The notes under the pieces were generated by a model. The model saw only the letters and a program-made list of their open reading frames with translations. It was not told the DNA's origin and did no database searches. From NCBI GenBank assembly GCA_037893225.1, contig JAZGUH010000537.1, positions 62,001 through 126,000 on the forward strand: DNA of 64,000 nt, read 5' to 3'. Origin of the DNA: Hippasteria phrygiana (taxonomy: Eukaryota; Echinodermata; Asteroidea; Valvatida; Goniasteridae). Below, piece by piece: positions 19,101 through 27,647 of this stretch (the first letter of the stretch is position 1; every line of letters starts with the position of its first letter). The translations under genes and the position numbers were made by a program.

Positions 19101-20131
19101 TTGCAGTCTGTGTCGTATCCCAACACGTTTATACTTATATCGTTTTGTCTTTCTATTCTCGCTACCTGACTTATGGGTGTGGGGAAGTCTATGTTGGTGA
19201 AGTTTAATCCATCATCGGTTTTATAATTAGAAGCTCTGTTTTTTTGCCAACAATACAGCGGGTTGTTTTCTATTTGGTTTTTAACTTTATCGGTATATAT
19301 ACCTAGGGCGGCTCTTAAACACCATCTTATACACTCTTGATCTTCATTTATGATGTTGACGGTTGCGTGTTTTTTAGTTATATATTCGGGTAGTTTTACG
19401 TAAGAAGCGCCTACCAGAGGGTTAACTCTGTTTATGTTAATGTAAAACGCGACTATTTTATCTATAGTCCAACCACTTCCTTCATTCGTATATTTATCTA
19501 TCTGAGATAATATCATTTCGTATTGTTTCCCGATAGTCGTAGCTATCTCGCTCTTGTTTAAGACTCGACTTTGATAACTAAAATGAGTAGCGGTTGATTT
19601 TGTAGTCTCAACGCCTGATTTTTTTACATACTTTATTTTCATAGCGATCTGTAGTTTCATCGTTTTTATTTCTCTTAATTCAGCGACGATTTTGTTTTTT
19701 ATCATCGACGTATGGGTGTTGTAAAATTGCTCCGGATCGTCGATAAACAGACTCGGAATCAGTTCCAAATTTCTATAACTGTTTTCAAATCTTCTAGTCT
19801 CTCGAAATTCTGCTTCTCGAAAAGTATTTTGCTCCTTAAATCTTTTTATAGCTTCGACGTAATCTTTTTTTATCGCTCGACCATTTCTACCCGTTGATAC
19901 GACTCGAATATTTTTATCACGTACGACTCGCGCTAACGAAGCTTTAGATCGTATTCTCAAATTTTTAAATTTTTCTTCTTCTCTTTTTATAGCTCGAATA
20001 TAATCTCGCCTGATATACGTATTATAGCGTCCTGTTGGCGATCCTAAAGTTAAGTCATAGTTATCGGTATATCTTTTTAAAGATTTTTTGTTCCATTTAT
20101 TGTATCCTCGAATCGTGGGTTGTGTTTCCAT
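16184..20131 (-). CDS. Protein-primed family B DNA polymerase, 1315 aa
   Basis: It replicates the linear element from its termini using a protein primer. The proofreading exonuclease motifs are ExoI YADFES (467-469), ExoII FHNLENYDAHLI (651-662) and ExoIII YHDLYVTADTLLLA (791-804). The polymerase motifs are A LYLDANNLYGWAM (893-905), B KLMNNSVFGKTMEN (1058-1071) and C YTDTDS (1159-1164). Between ExoI and ExoII lie Cys-rich modules, including CMFCQKK..VRDHCHTTGKYRG (603-629), an endonuclease VII/HNH-like pattern. A C2H2-like CLRCLTHFSSKEKLDTHVKDC precedes ExoI. The N-terminal ~100 residues contain two related DYI(R/E)AIKR helices that could be a DNA-binding or terminal-protein region. Directly after ExoI the sequence PRTSVATQVP is encoded by the palindromic repeat shared with the 532-aa gene. 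All motifs are intact. Start context is TTATAAAAGATGG. Confidence 0.96.
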   Translation of the reverse strand: METQPTIRGYNKWNKKSLKRYTDNYDLTLGSPTGRYNTYIRRDYIRAIKREEEKFKNLRIRSKASLARVVRDKNIRVVSTGRNGRAIKKDYVEAIKRFKEQNTFREAEFRETRRFENSYRNLELIPSLFIDDPEQFYNTHTSMIKNKIVAELREIKTMKLQIAMKIKYVKKSGVETTKSTATHFSYQSRVLNKSEIATTIGKQYEMILSQIDKYTNEGSGWTIDKIVAFYININRVNPLVGASYVKLPEYITKKHATVNIINEDQECIRWCLRAALGIYTDKVKNQIENNPLYCWQKNRASNYKTDDGLNFTNIDFPTPISQVARIERQNDISINVLGYDTDCKNKTYPQDKRGLIYPLYLSKRPYDIETISLLLYDGHYCWISDLPRFLSGVTNSQHRKLFCLRCLTHFSSKEKLDTHVKDCEGIDSALSTVKMPHENANKYLDKSKLMFKNFKNLQDAPYVIYADFESILVPRTSVATQVPEGKIATHKACGYSYVVVRCDGRQIKRKTYRGERAIDNFITSLKELEPKINELLARIKPIIYTLNEEKIHLNSNECWICEKRILPNYSCNCLCCKPVEPKSKEELEEYTNENEKGYVEKTCMFCQKKINKFRKVRDHCHTTGKYRGAAHAYCNLKLRVKPGETKIPVVFHNLENYDAHLIMQGISKYQLDIWCIPKNSEKYISFSIGQYRFIDSFHFMSSGLDKLVTSCPRDAFRLLLKRYGEENADLLLQKGVYPYEYMDSFERFSEATLPAKHHFYSALKDKHITDEEYERAQRVWQTFDLKNMGEYHDLYVTADTLLLAGVFENFRQMCRTNYKLDPANYFTAPGLSWDALLRHTKIELELLTDVDKHLFFEKAKRGGISSVGSTRYAKANNKYLKDYDQDKPDSYILYLDANNLYGWAMSRPIPYGGFKWVGTSQFTHDRIMALKDKAPTGYMFEVDLEYPAELHDLHNDYPLAADNIIIPEEWLSEYQRELASDIGDGAKVKKLTGTLYRKEKYVLHYVNLKQCLRLGLKLTKVYRALQFKQKQPWMKSYIDKNTQLRTKAKSDFEKDFFKLMNNSVFGKTMENVRNRIDGALLRNDQVKEYKEMVSKPCYKSTTAFKECGLSFVESYKKKTYLNKPIYCGVSILDLSKTLMYDFYYSQLKKTYGDKVRLMYTDTDSLLLIIYTKDVYRDLEKQSDSYDFSNYEKDHFLYDDTNKKVIGKFKDECGGKVISEATCIRSKMYSILYGDVVLKKAKGVNRVVINNDLSYEKYKRCVLSNECYSNKMIRFGTERHMIYTEAQVKQSLNPLDTKRYILPNGIDTLAYGHSRS
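18685..18708. repeat. Palindrome-cored repeat inside the polymerase gene
   Basis: Twenty-four bases identical to 13224-13247, with the GCGTAGCTACGC core. It encodes eight residues in frame just after the ExoI motif, in a loop-like position. A shorter related piece (TAGCTACGCGAGTG) spans the polymerase stop at 16185-16198. Confidence 0.8.
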
Positions 20132-20220
20132 CTTTTATAATGGCAATATAATATTTTTTTTTTAAATAAAAAATTATTTAATTTTTTTTGGCTTGCTACA
20201 AATCATGTTATTTTGGCTTG
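20132..20220. other. A/T-rich spacer between polymerase start and right TIR
   Basis: It is A/T-rich with long T and A runs and no gene. It holds the presumed polymerase promoter, including the TTATAAAAGATG start motif. Confidence 0.5.
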
Positions 20221-20454
20221 TTCGCCTGGCACCCCGGAGATTTCGTACTCTTGTGGGATATGGAAAACACTTTTCATTTTCTTGATTTTGTGCAAATTTT
20301 GGTGCATAGGTACCCAGCAAAAGTTAAAATAAAATTTGGGTGATTTTTAGACTATTTTGGGTTTTTTTAAATTTGATGTATGTACCCACAGCAAAATTGG
20401 GGAAGAAAGTGAAAAAATCGGGTTTGTCGCTGAATCGGCACTTTCTATACTACT
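20221..20454 (-). repeat. Polinton right terminal inverted repeat
   Basis: The reverse complement of 5480-5714, with two substitutions and one indel. It ends in ...CTATACTACT, followed by the target duplication. Confidence 0.95.
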
Positions 20455-20459
20455 CGCTC
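20455..20459. repeat. Target-site duplication of the Polinton, right copy
   Basis: CGCTC, matching 5475-5479 (TCGCTC if the terminal T is counted). Confidence 0.85.
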
Positions 20460-20870
20460 TATCCTCAATCGTGATGAAATCACTCGAATCGATGCCACCT
20501 TTGATTCATTCAGTTGCACTACTGCCCATATATATAAAAAATGCTCAGAACCTTTTCTTCTTGTTCAGTTATTGTAGTGTCTTGAGGCTTACCGCCGCCG
20601 GTTTTTCGCATTTCTTTTTTCCGCATCATTCCTTTGCCTTTGGTTGTGCTGGACCAATCGTGCCATTTTCGGCGAACTTCATCTGTTGTGCGGGACACTT
20701 GGGATATTGAATTTACTTCAGTGGATATTTCTTGCCATGCACGCTTTTTCTTTTCGTTAGTGACAACGTCAGAAAATTTGCTAAATATGACCCACTTCCT
20801 TTTTCAACACCGTCTACGAGGACATCTCGGTAGTGAAGCGAGGCTTTCTCTTCTTGGTTTCTGTCGACAT
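20460..20870 (-). pseudogene. Harbinger Myb/SANT-like protein gene, 5' half
   Basis: It starts at the ATG at 20870 (MSTETKKRKPRFTTE). The Myb/SANT-like DNA-binding domain follows: a VLVDGVEK block, then KKKRAWQEISTEVNSISQ and RTTDEVRRKWHDWSSTTKGK, with the tryptophan spacing of the trihelix class. A frame change and a TAG within the first helix break it, and another stop lies in the linker. The Polinton begins where the linker ends. The matching 3' half is at 4985-5474. Confidence 0.8.
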
Positions 20871-21165
20871 GTTGCTGATATGACCATATACACACTGCTT
20901 CACGCTGCACAAGAAACTGAACACACACTAACCCACGACTTATCTTTTAAGCCTGCACGTTAAAACTCCATGTATCATTACGTAACAAACCATGGAATAA
21001 ATTTAGCCAGGCATACCAGTGGCCCGTGTACAGATCACGAGAGCGTAGCGGGCACGTTAATAACGAGAACCTGACGAGCCCCTTTACCAGGGCTTCGGTT
21101 AACCCTCGTTAGCCCTTACGTTAGGCAATATTTAGGCACTAGTTGTGGTATCGTTATGGCATGTT

Positions 21166-21192
21166 TAACGAGCGCTTCGGGAACATGGGCCC
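21166..21192 (-). repeat. Harbinger right terminal inverted repeat
   Basis: A perfect reverse complement of 2397-2423. Confidence 0.85.
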
Positions 21193-21557
21193 TGGTTTGG
21201 TACACAGGACAACTGGGTCGTCACAAACTGTCTGAAGTTGTTGCAGACCTCTGTAAGCAGGCATGCATACCGGGATACCGTACCAATCATTCCCTGCGTG
21301 CGAGCGCCGCAATGCGTATATTTGAACATGAAGTGGACGAACAGCTTATTTGTGAGGTCACAGGACATAGGTCAAACACGGTGGGAAACTACAAGAGGAC
21401 AAGCGACACCTTAAAACGTAAAGCGAACTATGTGGTGCAGGGGATTTCACGAGAGGCCAACGTAAACCCAGCAATCATGTCAACCTCGAGTAGCACGTGT
21501 ACAGTGGAAAACGACCCTAAAAGACAACTTTCATTGACTTTGAATTTCAACTTTTAG
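21193..21557 (+). pseudogene. Crypton-like/DUF3504 tyrosine-recombinase gene, catalytic 3' part
   Basis: It contains the catalytic box residues of a tyrosine recombinase: NHSLRASAAMRIF (H-x-x-R), the EVTGHRS block and the tyrosine-containing GNYKR. It begins abruptly at the Harbinger end with VWYTGQLGRHKLSEVV, the segment expected directly after the KPRD that ends the left part at 2396. The frame is open to the natural stop at 21557, so the 3' part is the best preserved. Function in life would have been DNA recombination, either as a Crypton transposase or as a domesticated relative. Confidence 0.78.
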
Positions 21558-21903
21558 GTACCAGGGGTATATGTTTACATGTTTTGCGTAATGTACCACA
21601 GGCTCCTTTGTAACTTGCTTTGTTTTGTGGAGTATAGCAGTTGAAATGGTAACGTTTTGCTTTAAAATGACAAAAGGCTTAACTTAATGTTCGAAGTTTG
21701 AAATGTTTGATTTGATTTGATTTATTCAGGTTTCAACCGACTCTAACAATACAGATAAAAATATGCACAATAAACAAAAGACAGTTGATTTAACCTGGGA
21801 TAAATTTGAATTGTGTGCAGGACTTAATATTTCCAGAATATAAGTTTAAATTACTGAAAGGATACATTTTTGTGTTGTGTTCTGTCACTGTATTTTCTTG
21901 CTA

Positions 21904-21993
21904 CATTATTTTGCACGAATGGACCCTTGGAGGCGATTGCACCTTCCTCGTCAGGGTGCATTGTCTACAACGCTCCATTCGTGCAAAATAATG
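21904..21993. repeat. Hairpin repeat related to 165-269
   Basis: Perfect 20-bp arms (21904-21923 and 21974-21993, CATTATTTTGCACGAATGGA) around a 50-nt centre. The arm sequence matches the single-arm copies near 310-370. Confidence 0.8.
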
Positions 21994-22677
21994 GAGTGGT
22001 GGGACAATAGGGTGACGTCACGGGTGGAGTTTAATTCTCATTCACGTTCGATTATAGGCCTACATGAAGAGTCACAGTATGAGGTCTAGTGATTAAGTAG
22101 TGATCATTCGTTTTGAACGTACGTAGGACCGTAGCGACGTCAGGACCTCATTATCGTCCAATGAAAAGCTCTACACCATAGGCTCCACCCAACTGTGAAC
22201 GTTGTCTTTTTTTAACTTCATAAATATTCATGTTATACAAAAGCTCATTCGAGAGAGACATGCACAAAGTAAATCACGTACCACCAGTAAGTGACATTAT
22301 TCAACTGCAAGCGCGTATAAAGCGACAGCAATGTGTATCACAGGTTAGGAATTAAACGCGTAAAGGAATACACGACCCTGTTTATTTTCATTAGAGAAGA
22401 ATAGGCAAATAAGCTTTCACATTTTAGGGAGTGCAAGTTTTATTCCATCCTCCATTGAATGGTGATCCACAATTTGTTTAAAATTCATTGTTTAATGTTA
22501 TTTTTCCTTTATTGTGAATATGATTGTCAACCTGAGCAGATTGCAGAAAAATTATGTCATTAAAAACAAATACAAAACAAGAGCAAAATACAAAAAGGAA
22601 ACAAAAGGAAAGGAAAAGAATTAAATGAATATAGAAACAAGAACTGAAAAAAAAACAGCCTCAACTAAAAAAACTAA

Positions 22678-23499
22678 TGTGACACCGGGGATCGGAGTCA
22701 AAGAATGGAAGAGGAAACGGTCTCAATGGCTTACTTCTCTCTTGATCTTATTTAGATCTGAAATTAGGAGAGGAATTGATTAGTTGGTGTCTCCTCGATA
22801 ACAGAAATGAGAGTGCCCTTTTTAACTGAAAAATAATAAATAAAATATTTAAAAGTAAAACAGTTCTATAAATTTGGTAAACAACAATTATTGAGCAACT
22901 ATTGAAGTCATGACTGGTGTCAAAACTATGAGAGTGACTTAAGAAAACTAATAATACAAAACGTAACAAAAATGGCGATTCGCGCCAAAACGTTGGCGAT
23001 GGCCGCCATTTTGCGTCTCAGGAAATATACGGAAAACATTGTATATTTCTAATACATTTTACGCGTACTTCAAAAACTACGAGATTTTACAAATAAGATT
23101 CCTCAATAAACAATCGCAAAGAGGATTCATACAAGATTAGAAGTCGAAGAGGATAAATAATTGTAACTTCTATATAATATCTAAGTCGAAATGCGTCATA
23201 TCAAATTGTTTAGGGAAACAAAGTATTTCCTATCATGAAAATACATGATTAAACAAGAAATCTAAATCATTTAATGTACATTAACAAGTAAGGATGGGGT
23301 AATTATTTGTAAAATTAATGGTCAAAAAGAGAAAATGGTTGACCTGAAATTAGGAGAGGAATTGATTAGCTGGTGTCTCCTCGATAACATAAATAAGAGT
23401 GCGACGGGCCGTGGGCCGCGCTGCAAGGCGCGAATTGTGATTAATTTAAATAATAAAGGAACCTGATGAGTATTCAAAGTTATCTTTTAAACCGTCACA
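22678..23499 (-). repeat. Ty3/Gypsy 3' LTR
   Basis: Read on the minus strand it begins TGTGACGG (23499) directly after a purine-rich tract (CCAAAGGGGATGATGA) and ends ...GGTGTCACA (22678), the expected TG...CA LTR termini. It contains a 58-bp direct repeat (about 22757-22815 and 23345-23402). No second LTR is in the window, as the element is 5'-truncated. Confidence 0.65.
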
Positions 23500-23754
23500 T
23501 CATCATCCCCTTTGGAGAAAAGTCGTCCTCGACTTTTGGCATACAAAATATATAGTATCAACTTTTAAACTATAAGGTATCACTTTTATCAGAAATTATT
23601 CATCTGTTTTCTGAAAAGTCTTTGTCGGGATTTAGCAATATATTTTGTCTTACCGAAAACAAACCTTTATTAATATAGTGCAGTTATTACTTGGGCACTG
23701 TTTGTTATTTACAAAGTAACAATACTTGCAAGGCATAAACATGTGAGGCATAGC

Positions 23755-25110
23755 TATTTACCTCTTTGTAATTTAGATGCATATAAATGACTGACATGAT
23801 GTTTTTTGTCTGACCTACAAAATCATATGTGAAGCGATCTATTGGTTTTCTGGTTCTCTTTGGTCTAGTAATGACTTGTGGCTCAGTGTGTAAATTTGAT
23901 GATTGCTGCGGTGGAGATTGGTAGGGCTCAGGTAACATTGCAGATTTATCTGAATGTATACTGATGAGACTCGGATGCAGATTGTGATGGAGTGGTGGAT
24001 GGATGCTCCGACAGAAGCCCATCCAGAGATAGCTAGGGATTTCTTTGCAGAGATTTCTGACGAAAATTCCAATGGTTCATCAGCTGATGGAGAGTCTGAA
24101 GTGGACACCGGTGGCCTGGAGAAAGTTCTGGTTCTACTCGAACGGGGAAAATACAAATTCGCCATCCTTAGCCTTGCTGTCATCGGAATTGTTGCTTGCG
24201 ATTCCGTTGTCCCAGTGGTCGTCCTTATTTGTTTTCTGGACTTTCTCAGGGACTGCTTTTTCAGCCTCTTTAATAGCTGGCTTTTAGAGTTGAACATCCG
24301 TTGATTCTCCGATGTCAGTTTCTACCGGGAGAAACATACATGGAGTAAGCAAATTTACAAGGGCACGGTCTTCTGGCTGAAGTGGGGCATCATTAATGTT
24401 GGGCCTGTTTCGTGAGGTTGCTTGCTGTTTTGTATGATGCGATCAAGCGCTGTTTTAGATTCTGCACATCGTCGTCATAATATAGTCTGGGGTAGGTGAT
24501 CATCATCTCTGTCGATTCCGAACATCAGATCTACAGGAAGGTTGGGATGTCGACCAAACATGAGAAGAAATGGAGGATACCCCGTGGTGTCGTGGCAAGT
24601 AGCGTTATAAGCGTGTGCCATTGAGCCGATATTATACTGTTTCCAGTTCCTTTTTTGGTTCGTGTCGAGCGACGAGCGTTCCCAGCATATTCAGCAGTGT
24701 GGGATAGTTCTGCTCTTCTTAATACCGGACACTTTGCAAAGCTCTTAATAACTTGTCCTTCAAAGTTTCTGCCTTGATCAACGGGTTGGAAATCCGTAGT
24801 GCTGGATGAAATTTTCCCATAATACCCTTGCCACAGTTTTAGCTTTTTGATCAAGTGTTGGGAAGGCTTGAGCATATTTGGTGAAGTGGTCCGTGATCAC
24901 TGAGATGTTGTCATGGCCACCTTTACTGCGTTCCAGTTTGAGAAAGTCGATAAAAACAAGTTGTAAAGGTTCGCTCGTATGGATTGAGACTAGCGGGGCT
25001 CTGATCTTGGACTGCGACGTTTTACGAAGGCAACATTTCTGGCATTGTTGGCAGTGTGTCTTGATTTCCTAAGCCATTCCTGGCCAAAATGGTTTTGTAG
25101 TTGGGGGTTA
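23755..25110 (-). pseudogene. Ty3/Gypsy integrase and pol C-terminus, broken
   Basis: The minus strand shows the integrase zinc-binding region (HCQQCQKC) and the catalytic core (VFIDFLKLERSKGGHD, VITDHFTKYAQAFPTLDQ, LWENFIQHYGFPTR). A decayed core remainder follows (GRNFEGQVIK). The C-terminal end has RPKRTRKPIDRFTYDFV. Frames change and stops interrupt. Upstream pol and gag are absent: the element begins near 25110 at the inner arm of the surrounding inverted repeat. Confidence 0.7.
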
Positions 25111-25308
25111 TTTTCCAGTCCTTGTTTCTATTCTTTGAACTCTTTTCCTTTCCTCTTTTTTTCTGCTCTTGTTTTGCTTTTGTTTTCAATGGCATAATTT
25201 GTGTGCAATCGGCTTAGGTTGACAATCATATTCACAATAAAGGGAAAAATGAATTTAAAACAATGAATTTAAAACAAATTGTGGATCACCATTCAGTGGA
25301 GGACAGAT

Positions 25309-26490
25309 TAAACGGATGTGGTGATGTTGGATTTCAGCAAGGCTTTTGACACGGTTTCACATCAACGACTCCTGTGTAAGCTCAATAACATTGGCATCAA
25401 CAGCAACCTTCTAAGATGGATTGAGATCTTCCTCACTAATAGACAACAGAGAGTCCTCTTGGAAGGAGCTTCATCAACTGAATCTTCAGTAACCTCTGGA
25501 GTACCTCAAGGTACCGTGTTGGGTCCCTTGTTGTTTTTAATTGACATAAATGATCTACCAGACGCAGTCTCATCACAAGTAAGGCTCTTTGCTAATGATT
25601 GCATCATGTATAGAGAAATAAATTCATCTCAGGACAGTGAGCTACTTCAGAAGGATATTGATTAACTCTGCAAATGGAAAAAGAAATATGGCAAATGTCA
25701 TTCAATACTTTAATACCATGCATGTCTCTCACAAAAGGAAACTACTCACCAGGGATAATAACATGAATGGGAGGGTCCTCCAGACAGTTAGGCATCATCC
25801 GTATTTGGGTGTAGAAATCAGCAATGACCTAAACTGGGTTTATCATATTAACCAAATGGCAAATATGGCAAATAGAATGCTTGGGCCTCTGCGAAGGAAC
25901 ATTCCTTCCTGCAGTAAAGGGGTTAAGGAAATTGAATAAGACATTGGTTCGCTCCAAGCTGGAGTATTGTGGAGCCATCTGGGATGCAAGAACAATAAGA
26001 TGACACTGGAGAAAGTTCAACGTCGGGCAGCTCGATTTGTTCTGAATGACTATAACAGATAGCATCTCTAGCATGCTGTCTGACCTCCAGTGGGAACCAC
26101 TTGAAGTACGCCGAACCAGACTCCGCCTTATTGCCATATATAAAGAGGTTCATAATCTCACTCCTTCAAACATCCAGCTACTGAGTAAAAACAACAGGAT
26201 AACGAGACAAAAATGCAGGTTCACACATCATAGTTCCTCCATCTTTCAACAAGATATGCTATCAATATTCAATGTATCAAAGATCAGCCAGAGAATGGAA
26301 TATGCTCCCACCAAACATCCGTGCAACACCTGACATCAAGACATTCAAATCCAGTTTGGCAAACATCAACCTTCAATGTTTAGTCTCTAAGGCACACTTC
26401 AAAATCTATTTTGCTATAAACTTCCACACTGACCTGATAACCGCAAAATGGAGGTGATTGCACAGTTTCGAGCAGAAGCAGAAGCAGAAA
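25309..26490 (+). pseudogene. Non-LTR retrotransposon (LINE) reverse transcriptase, 5'-truncated
   Basis: Reverse-transcriptase motifs are clear: LDFSKAFDTVSHQRLLCKL, the SGVPQGTVLGPLLFLI block and LFANDC, where the first catalytic aspartate of the usual ADD motif has become asparagine. Downstream, HHPYLGVEISNDLNW and the KLEYCGAIWDA region follow in shifted frames. The copy ends in a short microsatellite tail (AGCAGAAGCAGAAGCAGAAAC), typical of CR1/L2-like LINE 3' ends. It interrupts the right arm of the large inverted repeat. It is dead through several frameshifts and the catalytic change. Confidence 0.8.
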
Positions 26491-26846
26491 CTATACACTC
26501 CTAAAACGTGAAACCTTATTTGCCTATTCTATCTTCTCTAATGAAAATAGACAGTGTCGTGTCGATATTCACGCAACATAACCTACATTCATTCAAATGG
26601 CATATTCCTTTACGCGCTTGATTTGTAACCTGTGATACACATTGCTGTAGCTACGCGCTTGCAGTTGAATAATGTCACGTATACTGGTGGTACGGTATTT
26701 ACTGTGTGCATGCCTCTCTCGGAAGAGCTCTTTTGTATAAGATGAATATTTGTGAAGATAAATAGAGACAACGTTCACAGTTGGGTGGAGCCTATGGTGT
26801 AGAGCTTCTCAATGGGCAATAATGAGGCCTTACGTCGCTATGGTAT

Positions 26847-27585
26847 CGTGGTCCTGAAGGGAAATGCACACATCGCACATTTCTGCGCAGATTTCTGCGA
26901 TGTCGTACATGTTATTGCAGATTTCTGCGCAGATTTCTGCGACGTCGTACATTTTATCGCCCATTTTATCGCAGATATTTGCGATGTCGCACATTTTATC
27001 GCACATTTCTTTGCAGATTTCGGCCGTGGACTCAGAATCTCAAACGCTTCAAGTAAAGGATGGTCAACAAAGTGTGCTTTTTGGGGGTTCCATCAACAAA
27101 ATGTTTGAGGTTTTAGCAAAATTACACGTTTTTAAGCATAGTCCAAATAACTAATAATATTCTACATGCTCACAATTTAGAGAAGACCGATTACGTTCAA
27201 TAATTAGGTTACTTTTTATTCAAAAGTCTAGGTTTGGGACCATAACGAAAATCTCGTTTGGACCATGGATATGGCGGTTTTTGTACACCGCCGACCGTGC
27301 ACATATCCGTATGGGGAATAGCGAGCTAGAAAATTTGCCATTTCGCGGCTGAATCCAAATCGGAATCCCCGGCCGAAATCTGCAAATATATGTTCAATGA
27401 AATGTACGACATTGCAATTATCTGCGCAGAAATCTGCGAAAAAATGTGCGATAAAATGTACGACATCGCAGAAATCTGCGCAGAAATCTGCGAAAAAATG
27501 TGCGATAAAATGTACGACATCGCAGAAATCTGCAATATAATGTACGACATCGCAGAAATGTGCGCAGAAATGTGCGCATGGTCCT
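26847..27585. mobile_element. Foldback element with satellite arms
   Basis: The left arm (about 26866-27025) and right arm (about 27370-27585) are inverted relatives. Both are built of short variants of TGCGCAGAAATCTGCGA and ATGTACGACATCGCAGAAA. A ~330-bp centre separates them. The element sits inside the right tip of the 22098-27613 inverted repeat and is flanked on both sides by TGGTCCT, a candidate 7-8 bp target duplication. Frames open in the arms are repeat artefacts. Confidence 0.7.
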
Positions 27586-27647
27586 ACGTACGTCCAAAAA
27601 CGAAGGATCACTAGTAACACGTTACAATCTAACAGTGTTTATGTTCT

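Larger units (their letters stand above)
5480..20454. mobile_element. Complete Polinton/Maverick (polintovirus-like) element, about 15 kb
   Basis: A 14,975-bp element bounded by ~235-bp terminal inverted repeats starting AG and ending CT, with a 5-6 bp target duplication. It encodes the Polinton hallmark set: protein-primed family B DNA polymerase, retroviral-type integrase, FtsK/HerA-like ATPase, probable double-jelly-roll capsid protein, probable penton-like proteins and several small structural or membrane proteins. All recognised genes are open end to end. The ends differ by only two substitutions and one indel over ~235 bp. Gene blocks are minus 5910-12070, plus 12094-13101, minus 13090-14688, plus 14729-16187 and minus 16184-20131. 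Gene content resembles the Polintons found in cnidarian and other invertebrate genomes. Confidence 0.95.
2397..21192. mobile_element. PIF/Harbinger DNA transposon, interrupted by a Polinton
   Basis: Perfect 27-bp terminal inverted repeats lie at 2397-2423 and 21166-21192, beginning GGGCCCATGTTCCCGAAGCG. Subterminal sequence on both sides is rich in short CGTTA/TAACG repeats, with a second partial copy of the end motif at 2481-2504. Inside are the two genes expected of animal Harbingers, in convergent order: a DDE nuclease on the plus strand and a Myb/SANT-like gene on the minus strand. Without the 15-kb Polinton the element would be about 3.8 kb. I could not define a 3-bp TWA target duplication; the GGGCCC ends are themselves palindromic, which makes the exact junction ambiguous. 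Confidence 0.8.
22098..27613. mobile_element. Long-inverted-repeat element carrying several nested insertions
   Basis: The outer arms match in inverted orientation: 22098-22440 against about 26505-26846 plus 27586-27613. They start TAGTGATC and share ACGTACGTAGGACC. The arms continue inward as 22440-22640 against about 25124-25305, giving original arms near 500 bp. Later insertions interrupt them: Ty3/Gypsy sequence inside, a LINE between the inner and outer parts of the right arm, and a foldback element near the right tip. No transposase of its own was recognised, so the class is unknown. Confidence 0.65.

Noticed and set aside
2397..21192. Harbinger target duplication of GGCC
   Set aside because: GGCC can be read on both sides, but it is palindromic and continuous with the inverted ends, so it cannot be distinguished from the TIR itself.
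26860..27600. CRISPR-like array of spaced repeats
   Set aside because: Spacing and units are irregular, the arms are inverted to each other and the context is eukaryotic.
26812..27620. Repeated Cys/Asp-rich (ADFCDVVHF) proteins on both strands
   Set aside because: Mirror-image translations of the foldback arms.
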